Shown here piece after piece: positions 1 through 7,628 of a stretch of DNA of 64,000 bases. The first letter of the stretch is position 1, and every line of letters starts with the position of its first letter. This DNA comes from Chloroflexota bacterium (lineage in GTDB: Bacteria > Chloroflexota > Dormibacteria > Dormibacterales > Dormibacteraceae): NCBI GenBank assembly GCA_005880915.1, contig VBIW01000043.1, forward strand, positions 1 to 64,000, written 5' to 3'. The notes below the pieces were generated by a model that saw only the letters and a list, made by a program, of their open reading frames with translations, searched no databases and was not told the DNA's origin. Position numbers and translations under genes: made by a program.

Positions 1-12
1 CGAGGTGTATCG

Positions 13-978
13 ATGAAAGCAATCGTTCAAGACAGGTACGGCAACCCCGAGGCTGTTCTCGGTCTTCAGGAAATCGCCAAGCCCGCGGTCAAGGATGGTG
101 AGGCGCTGGTTCGCGTTCACGCGGCTTCCATACATGTGGGTGACTGGCTCGTTGTGACAGGCGTGCCGTACATCGCTCGTCCGGCCTATGGGAAGCCAAA
201 AGGCCGTGTGCCGGGAACGGACATAGCGGGAACCGTCGAGGCGGTGGGCAATGGCGTGACCGGCATCCGGCCAGGCGATGAGGTATTCGGTTGGTGCACG
301 GGCGCCTTCGCCGAGTACGCGTCCGCTCCTGCGGACCACTTCGTTCCGAAGCCGGCAAACCTAACCTTCGAGCAGGCCGCGGCCGTCGGTGTGTCAGCAT
401 CCACCGCCCTCCAGCTGCTTCGAGACCAGGGCAAGATCAAGCCAGGTCAGAAAGTCTTGATCAATGGTGCTTCGGGCGGTATCGGTACGTTCGCCGTGCA
501 GGTCGCCAAAGCGTTCGGCGCCGAAGTGACCGGCGTGTGTAGCTCGCGGAACGTAGAGATGGTCCGCTCGATCGGCGCTGACCATGTCATCGATTACACA
601 CGTGAAGACTTCACCCGAAACGGGCACCGCTTCGACTTCATCCTCGACAACGTGGCGAACCATTCCTTGTCAGACACCAGGCGCGTACTCACCCCGACAG
701 GAAAGCTGCAGTCCAACAACGGAACGTCGGGCGGTCGTTGGTTCGGCACCATCGGTACCGTCCTCAAGTCGGCCACGGTGTCGATGTTCGAGCGCCGGCA
801 GCTGGGTCCGGCCATCAAATTTGCCAACCGAGCGGACCTGCTCGTCCTGAAGGGCCTCATCGAAGCGGGCAAGATCACGCCGATCATCGACGCAACTTAC
901 GCGCTGAGTGATACCGGCAAGGCACTAGCTCATGTCGGAGAAGGACATTCGCGAGGAACGGTTGTCATCAGTGTCTGA
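13..978 (+). CDS. MDR-family NAD(P)-dependent alcohol dehydrogenase / quinone oxidoreductase-like
   Basis: The 321-residue protein belongs to the zinc-independent branch of the medium-chain dehydrogenase/reductases. An N-terminal GroES-like half carries the PGTDIAG turn near residue 69. A Rossmann half has the NGASGGIGTFAVQVAK nucleotide-binding loop at about 150-165. The cysteines of a structural zinc site are absent, as in quinone-oxidoreductase-like members. It should reduce a quinone, enone or aldehyde with NAD(P)H in the cytosol; the substrate is unknown. GAGGTG lies 5 bases before the ATG. It overlaps the next gene by 8 bases, suggesting coupling. A paralogue with a closely similar VIDYTREDFT-type segment lies at 12541-13515. 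Confidence 0.88.
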   Translation: MKAIVQDRYGNPEAVLGLQEIAKPAVKDGEALVRVHAASIHVGDWLVVTGVPYIARPAYGKPKGRVPGTDIAGTVEAVGNGVTGIRPGDEVFGWCTGAFAEYASAPADHFVPKPANLTFEQAAAVGVSASTALQLLRDQGKIKPGQKVLINGASGGIGTFAVQVAKAFGAEVTGVCSSRNVEMVRSIGADHVIDYTREDFTRNGHRFDFILDNVANHSLSDTRRVLTPTGKLQSNNGTSGGRWFGTIGTVLKSATVSMFERRQLGPAIKFANRADLLVLKGLIEAGKITPIIDATYALSDTGKALAHVGEGHSRGTVVISV

Positions 979-1861
979 AACAAATCTGATGGCCGGCAAG
1001 ATCGTGCTGATCACCGGCGGCACCGGAGGAATCGGCAAGGCCACCGCGATCGGCCTGGCTACCCTCGGCGCCCGGGTCGGCGTCACAGGTCGCGACCTTG
1101 CGCGCGCAGAACAGGCAGCGACCGAAATACGGGCCGCTTCAGGAAACCCGGCTGTGGACGGGTTCGCAGCAGACTTGTCCTCCCAGGCCGAGGTGCGGCG
1201 GCTCGCAGTCGCCGTCCTCGCTACCTACCCGCGGCTAGACGTGCTGGTCAACAATGTGGGCGGGTTCTGGGCACACCGGCATACAACCGCCGACGGCCTA
1301 GAGCAGACATTCGCTCTCAACCACCTTGCCTCGTTCTTGCTCACCAACCTCCTTCTGGATCGGCTCAAGACAAGCGCACCAGCTCGAGTCGTCACGGTTT
1401 CATCGCACGTACAGGCGGAAGGCCGGATCGAGTTCGACGACCTGCAGAGCGCCGGCAGTTATTCCGGGCAGTCGGCCTACAGCCAGTCAAAGCTCGCCAA
1501 CATCATGTTCACCAACGAGCTCGCTCGTCGTCTCGAGGGCACACGCGTCACGGCCACGTCTCTACACCCCGGCTTCGTGCGCACCGACTTCGGCGCTGAA
1601 GACCAGGCCACGTTCTTCGCGATCATAAGCGGGGTGGTTCGCCCGTTTCTCAAGTCGCCGGCCCATGGTGCCCGGACGTCGATTTATCTCGCGTCTTCAT
1701 CCGAGATGGACGGCGTCACGGGCCAGTTCTTCGCCAACAGCAAACCCAAGACCGCCAACAAGGTGGCCTACGACACCGACATGGCTGCCAGGCTATGGGA
1801 CGTCAGCGCCGACCTAGTCGGGCTGACGCCATCGCGTGAGCCCCGTCAGACGAGTGCCTGA
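971..1861 (+). CDS. Short-chain dehydrogenase/reductase (SDR)
   Basis: This is a classical SDR of about 296 residues from the GTG at 971. It has the TGGTGGIG cofactor loop at the N-terminus, an NNVGG version of the NNAG motif, a catalytic Ser in VTVSSH, and the YSQSKLAN catalytic Tyr-Lys motif. Sequence after the Tyr resembles the retinol-dehydrogenase/WWOX-like oxidoreductase group. The GTG overlaps the stop of the upstream MDR gene and is preceded by GAGGAACGG; ATG codons at 932 and 989 are also in frame. The pair probably forms a two-gene oxidoreductase operon. The substrate cannot be read from the sequence. Confidence 0.87.
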   Translation: MSETNLMAGKIVLITGGTGGIGKATAIGLATLGARVGVTGRDLARAEQAATEIRAASGNPAVDGFAADLSSQAEVRRLAVAVLATYPRLDVLVNNVGGFWAHRHTTADGLEQTFALNHLASFLLTNLLLDRLKTSAPARVVTVSSHVQAEGRIEFDDLQSAGSYSGQSAYSQSKLANIMFTNELARRLEGTRVTATSLHPGFVRTDFGAEDQATFFAIISGVVRPFLKSPAHGARTSIYLASSSEMDGVTGQFFANSKPKTANKVAYDTDMAARLWDVSADLVGLTPSREPRQTSA

Positions 1862-1951
1862 ACTGAAGCTGCGCCGGATCACAGCCGTATCACGCATTCC
1901 CGGCATCGGTCGGCTCTAGGTCGTCGTGAAAATTGGGCTGGGCGTCGGCAA

Positions 1952-2365
1952 TCAGCTGCGGCGCAGGGTGGCGATGAGGATTGTGGCGACCGCAACGTGC
2001 ATCAGCGCCAGCGAGGCTTTGGCCGATATCGTGGTACCAGCAACCAGCGGAAAGCTCAATGAGATGACCAGAGCAGTGAGTGAAACGGCAGTCCAGATTG
2101 TGGTGGCGCGGGACGAGACCTTCTCGAGCGCAACGAGCAGGCCCAGGCCTGCCGATGAACCAATCAAGCTGGCGACTACCACCAGTCCGATCCCGACGTT
2201 CTGGGCGTCAGCGTTTCCGAACCGGATGGCGAGGTGAAAACCAAGAACAGGCACTGCAACGGCCCAAACAGCCACTGCGGCGAGAGTCGCTCCGAGAACA
2301 CCGAGGGCTCGACTTCGGATGACATTGGCGGTGACCGGAATATTGGCGACAGGGCTAGTGACCAT
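1952..2365 (-). CDS. Small four-helix membrane protein, DUF6069-like
   Basis: The 137-residue product has about four hydrophobic segments, roughly at residues 15-40, 55-80, 90-112 and 115-135, with short polar loops. Arrangement and length fit the DUF6069 family of actinobacterial membrane proteins, whose function is unknown. The start at 2365 is preferred because AAAAGGAG lies 7 bases upstream; the in-frame ATG at 2383 has no ribosome-binding site. It is divergent from the MarR gene at 2465 and shares the palindromic control region at 2418-2443, so it is a probable target of that regulator. Confidence 0.7.
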   Translation of the reverse strand: MVTSPVANIPVTANVIRSRALGVLGATLAAVAVWAVAVPVLGFHLAIRFGNADAQNVGIGLVVVASLIGSSAGLGLLVALEKVSSRATTIWTAVSLTALVISLSFPLVAGTTISAKASLALMHVAVATILIATLRRS

Positions 2366-2417
2366 CAGAAGACTCCTTTTCATTGAGCGTTTGGAAGCGC
2401 TCCTCGGCTAGAATTAC

Positions 2418-2443
2418 TTAGGCGCCTAATATTAGGCGCCTAA
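2418..2443. promoter_or_regulatory. Paired palindromic operator for the MarR regulator
   Basis: Two identical perfect palindromes, TTAGGCGCCTAA, lie at 2418-2429 and 2432-2443, separated by TA. The 26-base unit is itself a perfect palindrome, and the two centres are 14 bases apart. It sits between the divergent DUF6069-like and MarR genes, 21 bases before the MarR start. MarR dimers typically bind such dyads and repress their own gene and a divergent partner. The symmetry is seen directly; its role as an operator is inferred. Confidence 0.8.
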
Positions 2444-2464
2444 TGAAATGGAGTCAAGCTGTTT

Positions 2465-2947
2465 ATGAACTTTGATCAGGCAGACGCACTGAACGAGGCG
2501 ATTCGCGCTGTCGGTATTCGCCATCGGGCACTCGCCGTCGCGGCACTCGCTCCGATGGGCATCCATCCCGGACATAAACTGCTGCTTCTGGAGCTCGCGG
2601 CCGGGCCCCGAACGCAGGCGCAACTCGCTACCGCCAGTGGTTATGAGCCGCCTAGCATCACTGAGAGTGTCCGCCAGCTGGAGAGGGCAGGGTTGGTCGT
2701 CCGCCGGCCATCGCCAAACGACGCTCGGGCCACAATGGTCGAGCTGAGTGACCAGGGTCGGTCACTCCTGCCAAAGCTGAAGGCAGCATGGCGCCACGTC
2801 GCAGACCAGACCGTCGCCGGACTGAGGATAACGACGGTCGACCACGTGATCGAAGTTCTTACCGATCTCGCCACCGGACTTACCTCAACCGTCGCCCCGA
2901 CCAATGACGTTCCACGCTATCGAGCCCCCCGTTCGCGAACGAGGTGA
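2465..2947 (+). CDS. MarR-family transcriptional regulator
   Basis: The 160-residue winged-helix protein has the MarR layout. There is an N-terminal dimerisation helix, a recognition region around residues 55-75 (LATASGYEPPSITESVRQLE), and a wing with RRPSPNDARATMVELSDQG at about 80-98, containing the DxR of the family signature. GGAG at 2451 precedes the ATG by 10 bases. Such proteins usually repress small membrane or detoxification genes and release DNA on binding a small phenolic or on oxidation. The double palindrome upstream and the divergent membrane-protein gene suggest autoregulation and control of that neighbour. The ligand is unknown. Confidence 0.9.
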   Translation: MNFDQADALNEAIRAVGIRHRALAVAALAPMGIHPGHKLLLLELAAGPRTQAQLATASGYEPPSITESVRQLERAGLVVRRPSPNDARATMVELSDQGRSLLPKLKAAWRHVADQTVAGLRITTVDHVIEVLTDLATGLTSTVAPTNDVPRYRAPRSRTR

Positions 2948-3197
2948 TGGCTCCAGGTATCGCGTTGTCTCCAGCGACCCAAACTCCTTCGGCTCACGCC
3001 CTCGCCGAGATGACGTTTCAGATCGATCAGTGTGGCGTTCGGAAATCACGTCTAGGGGGCCCTCACCGTGGCTGCGCGCCTGGTTACCGGGACCGGCCAG
3101 GCTTTCGCGCCGGGGTGCTGGTTTCTCTTGTCTACTCGCTGCTTCGGGCGTTGCTAGACGTGATTGCGACAGATCACCGGACACCTGAAGACTACTG

Positions 3198-3938
3198 CTA
3201 TCGGACTTGGCCGGCCTGCTCTTGCTTCTCCACAAACTCTTGCAAATATCTCGCGAAGAACGGCTTCGTCTTGCGGCGGCGATCAATGTACGTCTTCGCC
3301 GCTTGGTAGGCGTCTCTAAATGCTGTTGGCCAGACTTTGTCGGCCACATCGAACTGCACTTGCCCACTCCGGACCAGGATGCAGATGAGTTCAAGGTAAC
3401 CAAAGTAAGCCCGTAGTTCGTAGCCCTCTTGCGTGTCATCTATGGTCTCAAGATCCAACTCCCCGCGGTTTAACCGATTGCGGATTTTGGAGAAGTCGCT
3501 GCGCCAGCGGTCGTAAATCGGCATGATTACCGCAATCGTCTGTGTCTCCGTGGCGCGCTCCAGCGCGTCACGTGCCGTCTTCGCCTGGTCTTGACTCACT
3601 TTGACCTGGTCCAATGTCGCTTCGACCTGTTGTGCGGATGTGGCTGCCTGTCGTTCGGCCGCCTGCAAAGCCGCCTGTGCGACGTTCAGCTCTTCACGCC
3701 CTTGTTGCAAGCTGCGCCCGGTATAGATAGCCAGTAGGACGGTCGCGGTGGCAAGGATCAGCGTTGCGCCAGCCACCGCCATGCTTGCGAGGTCGGCTGG
3801 AGTCATCGAATGCCCCCCGGGCGTCGGAGCCGGAATCACTCCCAGGAAGCCCAGCACCGCCCAGCCTGTGAGCGCTACCCATCCAGCCGTCAGGGCAACA
3901 AAGACGATCCACCCGACAGGTATCCATTGCCTTTGCAT
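3198..3938 (-). CDS. Hypothetical membrane-anchored coiled-coil protein
   Basis: The protein of 246 residues has two membrane segments at about residues 10-34 and 50-72. A charged, Ala/Gln-rich helical stretch follows at about 74-130, with coiled-coil character. The C-terminal part, about 135-246, is soluble and rich in aromatic and basic residues. It resembles DUF4760-type anchored proteins in layout only; no catalytic motif is visible. It stands alone on the reverse strand between the MarR and VOC genes. Function is not assignable. Confidence 0.65.
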   Translation of the reverse strand: MQRQWIPVGWIVFVALTAGWVALTGWAVLGFLGVIPAPTPGGHSMTPADLASMAVAGATLILATATVLLAIYTGRSLQQGREELNVAQAALQAAERQAATSAQQVEATLDQVKVSQDQAKTARDALERATETQTIAVIMPIYDRWRSDFSKIRNRLNRGELDLETIDDTQEGYELRAYFGYLELICILVRSGQVQFDVADKVWPTAFRDAYQAAKTYIDRRRKTKPFFARYLQEFVEKQEQAGQVR

Positions 3939-4443
3939 TGGCCGTGCGCGGAGATTCTAGAGTCGAGTGACCCGCACTGTCCCTTTCGGCAGGCCTCCCG
4001 CTTAGCGGTCGTGAACAAGGGCCGATGTGAAGAGGCCGTTAAGTTCGCTCTCTAGATATCCTTGACAAGCGCTAAGGAAGGTCAAACCTCGCGCAGCGGC
4101 CGCATTGGTGACGCCGACCTGAGCACCCAGCGGCCCCCTTTCCCAAGAGGAGGACGTCGCCGTGCGGACCTATCGTGGACTAATTCAGCGTTCGGGTTAA
4201 CGTGATCACGAGGCGCTCGTGAGATCCGTCATCCTACTCATGAGACGAGGGACCAACAGGGCAACGTCGCGCGAGCCAGATGGGACGATTGGATGGCTGA
4301 AGAAGTGCCCACATCCGGCGTGAGAGGCGGGCTGACCACGCTGAAGTCGTGCTGCCGGGTGAGGAGCGCATCTGGAGGTAAGAAGATCAGGGTCGGTCGC
4401 TCGTGGGCTCTACGGGCCGGCTTATTGATAGAGGAGGGCACCC
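3939..4443. other. Intergenic stretch without a convincing gene
   Basis: About 500 bases between the anchored coiled-coil protein (reverse) and the VOC gene (forward). No open frame here has the base bias of a gene. One small feature stands out: AGGAGG at 4148-4153 followed 8 bases later by a GTG at 4162 that opens a 12-codon reading frame ending at 4200. It could be a leader peptide or a chance match. No recognisable RNA or terminator is visible. Confidence 0.5.
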
Positions 4444-4884
4444 GTGTCACGTATTCGACGCTTCGACCACGTCGGCATCACGGTCGCGGACCTAGACGCG
4501 GCGACGGCGTTCTTCGTCGGGCTGGGTCTCGAGGTTGAGGGCAGGATGTTCATGGAAGGCGAGTTCGTCGACACCGTCATCGGCATACCGAAATCCCGTT
4601 CCGAGATCGTTATGCTGCGGCCGCCCGACGGAGGTACCGGGCTGGAGCTGTCGAGCTTCATCCAGCCCAACCACGAACCGGGATCGCCCGACGCCATGTC
4701 CAACGAGCTGGGGCTGCGCAACGTTTGCTTCGAGGTGGACAACCTCCAGGGGGTCGTCGACCGGCTGGCCGCGGACGGCTACGGCCTGGTCGGCGGCATC
4801 GGTCAATACGAGGACATCTGGCGCCAGGCCTACGTGCGCGGGCCGGATGGAATCATCGTGGCCCTGGCCCAGCGAATCGACTGA
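4444..4884 (+). CDS. VOC (glyoxalase/bleomycin-resistance) family protein
   Basis: The 146-residue protein has two beta-alpha-beta-beta-beta modules. The first opens with RRFDHVGITVADLDAATAFF, placing a candidate metal ligand His near residue 8. The second contains LRNVCFEVDNLQGVVDRL, and the end has the VRGPDGIIVALAQ pattern with a possible terminal ligand. Members act as lyases, dioxygenases or antibiotic-binding proteins in the cytosol. A GAGGAGGG site precedes the GTG start. It stands alone; the substrate is unknown. Confidence 0.85.
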   Translation: MSRIRRFDHVGITVADLDAATAFFVGLGLEVEGRMFMEGEFVDTVIGIPKSRSEIVMLRPPDGGTGLELSSFIQPNHEPGSPDAMSNELGLRNVCFEVDNLQGVVDRLAADGYGLVGGIGQYEDIWRQAYVRGPDGIIVALAQRID

Positions 4885-4940
4885 CGCCGCGCCGACCCCA
4901 AGGCGGCCTTCGTGCGAATGGGAGCTACGATGGGCGATCG

Positions 4941-5255
4941 ATGGGCTCCCGGGTGATCTCCGGCGGAGTTGTGCATACCGTCCCGGTGGATTTGAGACGC
5001 GTCCTGATTGCCAACCCAAAGGTTCTGGCGGCGTGGCAAGACCTCACGCCTCTTGCCCGCAATGAATGGATCTGTTGGGTGCTCTGGCCGAAGAAGGCGG
5101 AAACGAGAAGCGAGCACATCCGGCGATTGCAATCGGAGCTGCTCGAGGGGAAGCGGCGGCCGTGTTGCTGGCTTGGCTGCATCCACCGCAAGGACAAGGA
5201 ACTCAGCCCTTCGGTCCGCTGGGTGCTGAGCAGCCGCAGCAAAGCGTCGGCATGA
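4941..5255 (+). CDS. YdeI/OmpD-associated (OmdA) domain protein
   Basis: The 104-residue product carries the YdeI-type pattern. A VPVDLRRVLIANPKVLAAW segment is followed by LTPLARNEWICWV and the KKAETRSEHIRRL motif (AKKxETRxxRI in relatives), ending in an LLEGKR helix. Members are small helical proteins linked to bacteriocin or stress protection; the mechanism is poorly known. The ATG at 4941 is the likely start, though its ribosome-binding site is weak. The stop overlaps the DUF1801 start (ATGA), so the two are probably translated together. YdeI-like and DUF1801 domains are often fused or adjacent. Confidence 0.72.
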   Translation: MGSRVISGGVVHTVPVDLRRVLIANPKVLAAWQDLTPLARNEWICWVLWPKKAETRSEHIRRLQSELLEGKRRPCCWLGCIHRKDKELSPSVRWVLSSRSKASA

Positions 5256-5638
5256 GCGACGCCTCCGCATCCCAACAGATAGATGACATCGTCCGCAGGA
5301 TGGCCGGCTGGAGGGGTGAGAGGTTGGGCCAACTGCGGACCCTCATCAGGAGCGTCGACCCGGGCGTAATCGAAGAGGTGAAGTGGAAGAAACCCTCCCG
5401 CCCCGAGGGGGTGCCCGTCTGGTCCCACAACGGCATCGTCTGCATAGGCGAGGCACTCAAGAACGCGGTGAGGCTGACGTTTCCAAAGGGTGCCCAGCTG
5501 AAGGATCCGAAGGGCCTCTTCAACACGCGTCTGGACAGCAAGATGGTGCGTGCCATCGATTTCTACGAGGGTGACGCGATCAAAGAAACCGCCTTGAGGG
5601 CGCTCATCGTCGAAGGTGTCCGTCTCAATCGAAGCTGA
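5252..5638 (+). CDS. DUF1801 domain protein
   Basis: The 128-residue protein matches the DUF1801 (YdhG/YjhX-like) fold. It has an N-terminal helix with the IDDIVRRMAGWRGERLGQLR register, then EEVKWKKPSRPEGVPVWSHNG, where the family's W-K-x-P motif sits, and a hydrophobic strand CIGEALKNAVRLTFPKGA. The start is set at 5252, where the ATG overlaps the upstream stop; the same frame stays open further upstream but overlaps the YdeI-type gene. The function of the family is unknown. Confidence 0.82.
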   Translation: MSDASASQQIDDIVRRMAGWRGERLGQLRTLIRSVDPGVIEEVKWKKPSRPEGVPVWSHNGIVCIGEALKNAVRLTFPKGAQLKDPKGLFNTRLDSKMVRAIDFYEGDAIKETALRALIVEGVRLNRS

Positions 5639-5737
5639 GATCGACGACGGACATCCACATCCTCTCCGCCAGGTGGACTTGGAAATGCGGGGCCCGCCGA
5701 GGCTAATGCGTAACGGACATGTGTACAGTCCCGCGAC

Positions 5738-6661
5738 GTGATCTTTCCCGACGCAGCGGCAACCGTGGGCCATACCCCTCTCGTGAAGCTGGGTCGAGTC
5801 GGCCGAAATTTGCCTGGAACCGTGCTGGCCAAACTCGAGATGAGAAATCCGTGTGGCAGCGTCAAGGACCGGCTTGGAGTTGCCCTCATCGAGGACGCTG
5901 AGCGCAAAGGTTCTCTCCAGCCGGGCATGACAATAGTCGAAGCAACCGGAGGGAACACCGGCATCGGATTGGCCTTCGCCGCAGCCATCCGTGGCTACCG
6001 TCTGGTCCTCACAATGCCGGCCGCAATGTCCGCGGAACGGGTTGCCCTGCTGCGTTTCCTCGGCGCTGAAGTCGTGCTGACAGAAGGAATTCTCATGAAT
6101 GACGCAGTGGCTAGGGCGCGTCAGATCGTCGCCGAGAGAAACGATGCGATCATGTTGGACCAGTTCTCGAATCGAGCGAATCCTGCGATGCACGAGCGCA
6201 CGACCGGCCCAGAAATCTGGGATGAAACGGCAGGCTCCGTGGATGTCTTTGTGGCTGGTGTAGGCACGGGAGGGACGATCACCGGCGTCGGCCGCGCGCT
6301 CAAGCAGCGGAAACCTGGCGTGCATGTGGTCGCCGTGGAACCGGCAGGAGCGGCGCTCCTCTCCGGTGGGAAGCCGGGTCAGCACAAGATGCCTGGCATC
6401 GGCGTCGGCTTCGTACCCGACGTACTCGATCGATCGGTAATCGATGAGGTGATCGCCGTCAGCGACGACGAGGCGTTCGCGAGTGCTAGGCGACTCGCTG
6501 CTGAGGAGGGCATCCTCGCGGGTGTGTCATCGGGAGCGGCGCTGCACGCCGCTCTCACCGTCGCCGCCCGGCCGGCGCTTGCAGGCAAATCGATTGTCGT
6601 CCTGCTCGCTGACAGCGCCGAGCGCTACATCAGCTCTGCGTTGTTCCGGGCCGATGCTTGA
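5738..6661 (+). CDS. Cysteine synthase family PLP enzyme (CysK/CysM)
   Basis: The 307-residue beta-family PLP enzyme has its Schiff-base lysine in NPCGSVKDR (about residue 46). The substrate loop is EATGGNTGIGLA, the phosphate-binding loop is GVGTGGTITGVGR, and a SSGA motif near residue 268 would contact the pyridine nitrogen. It should convert O-acetylserine (or O-phosphoserine) and sulfide to L-cysteine. Length is typical. The usual NPxxSVKDR is kept with an unusual Cys (NPCGSVKDR). It is preceded by a GTG start and no cysE is adjacent, so it is monocistronic here. CysK and CysM cannot be separated by eye. Confidence 0.92.
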   Translation: MIFPDAAATVGHTPLVKLGRVGRNLPGTVLAKLEMRNPCGSVKDRLGVALIEDAERKGSLQPGMTIVEATGGNTGIGLAFAAAIRGYRLVLTMPAAMSAERVALLRFLGAEVVLTEGILMNDAVARARQIVAERNDAIMLDQFSNRANPAMHERTTGPEIWDETAGSVDVFVAGVGTGGTITGVGRALKQRKPGVHVVAVEPAGAALLSGGKPGQHKMPGIGVGFVPDVLDRSVIDEVIAVSDDEAFASARRLAAEEGILAGVSSGAALHAALTVAARPALAGKSIVVLLADSAERYISSALFRADA

Positions 6662-6998
6662 GGCGGAACCTCTCTCGAGGATCTGCGGTCAGACCTCGAC
6701 GCTGGCGCCTCCCAAAGACCAAAAAATCGCCATGTTTGGATGAACTGTCATGTGGTTCGGGAACGTCAGGCCTCGGATTCAAATCCCGGGCCGCGACCAA
6801 GGTTCCGAATGATCTCGCCGAACTACCAAACGAGTCTGGATGCAGCACTTGATGTAGTAATCCCGCGACGCTGCCCGACACCCAGGCTGTTTGACCTGTG
6901 ATCGGTAGTCAGGCCGGCTCGATGGTTGTCTAAATAGGTGGCGTCACGATCGCGAGGGGGCGCAGACGCCAAATTTTGATAGGGGGTGGCCGACTCGG
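6662..6998. other. Intergenic stretch with a tRNA-like fragment only
   Basis: This 337-base gap between the cysteine synthase and a small membrane protein holds no convincing protein gene. A reverse-strand frame across 6630-6881 would encode DLNPRP-type residues, a pattern seen when a tRNA T-arm is read antisense, and it is not treated as a gene. The tRNA-like fragment is listed separately. Confidence 0.5.
6756..6799 (+). other. Degenerate tRNA-Pro-like 3' fragment
   Basis: TTCGGGA at 6756-6762 matches a tRNA-Pro anticodon loop with anticodon CGG. A variable-loop-like stretch follows, then a T-loop TTCAAAT (6778-6784) and a 3' end reading ACCA (6796-6799). No matching 5' acceptor or D-arm lies upstream, the anticodon stem is poor, the invariant G53 is A, and the acceptor strand is one base short. 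It is therefore read as a remnant, perhaps of an old integration event, not a working tRNA. Confidence 0.3.
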
Positions 6999-7169
6999 AT
7001 GCTAGTCGCACTCATTGTCTTGGTTCTGCTTCTGTTGATCTTCGGCGGCGGCGGCTTTTTGAGCGCGTCGTTGAACATTCTCTGGTGGGTCCTCATCATC
7101 GGTCTGATTCTCTGGGCTCTCGGTTTCCTTTTCCGAGGCTCGAGCGGAGGTCGCTGGTACCGCTGGTAA
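6999..7169 (+). CDS. Small hydrophobic membrane protein (56 aa)
   Basis: The ATG at 6999 opens 56 codons. A first hydrophobic helix (LVALIVLVLLLLIFGGGGF) is followed by a second (about residues 29-46) and an Arg/Trp-rich tail ending RWYRW. This layout matches short hydrophobic proteins common in high-GC Gram-positives, near the lmo0937/DUF5670 type. A GGGGGTGG stretch 10 bases upstream can serve as ribosome-binding site. It is probably a general-stress or envelope peptide; its function is unknown. Confidence 0.68.
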   Translation: MLVALIVLVLLLLIFGGGGFLSASLNILWWVLIIGLILWALGFLFRGSSGGRWYRW

Positions 7170-7628
7170 GGGTGTCCGCCGCGACGAATGTTCGTGCTTG
7201 CGTGACGTAGGGGCTAATCCGACGCGAAGGCAGTAAACCTCCGCCATCACAGCGTTTTGGAGCAGACATCACGCTGGGCACAGGTTTTGGACGCGGCGCC
7301 GGCCGACCGATGATGAGCGCCGCGGCGCTAATTACAGGCTTCTGACCAACGCGGGTGACAGAAAGCGTGTTGGAGCAACCTGGATTAGGCCGATCCGGTC
7401 ACCGGGTAGCAGACCGAGACACCCGAGACTTTGGCACCGAGGAAGGTGCACGCGACCTTTAAGCATGGCCTCGCGAACTATCCCTCCGCCAGGCCGTTCT
7501 CTCCCGCTGCGCGATGCCCGGATCCATGGTCACGGACGGTCTCAGAGGTCCAGATCGTACGATGCTTGGGTGTTCCATTCGGGCGACTGCATGTTGAACC
7601 CGACGGAGACTCGGGATTCTGAGCTCGC
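7170..7628. other. Intergenic stretch, nothing recognised
   Basis: About 460 bases ahead of the glycosyltransferase operon. Reverse-strand open frames here overlap the glycosyltransferase and have shadow-like composition. No hairpin with a T-run, tRNA or clear promoter pair was found. It presumably carries the promoter of the downstream three-gene module. Confidence 0.4.

Noticed and set aside
3198-3938. Assigning the anchored coiled-coil protein to a chemotaxis receptor
   Set aside because: The helical part is short and lacks the methyl-accepting hairpin tip residues.
4925-6385. A long reverse-strand open frame of 486 codons
   Set aside because: It lies opposite the YdeI, DUF1801 and cysteine synthase genes, which have clear families and starts; long antisense frames are common in GC-rich DNA.
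6630-6881. Reverse-strand open frame beside the cysteine synthase
   Set aside because: Its DLNPRP-type stretch is what a tRNA T-arm gives when read antisense; it overlaps the cysteine synthase end and lacks a plausible start context.
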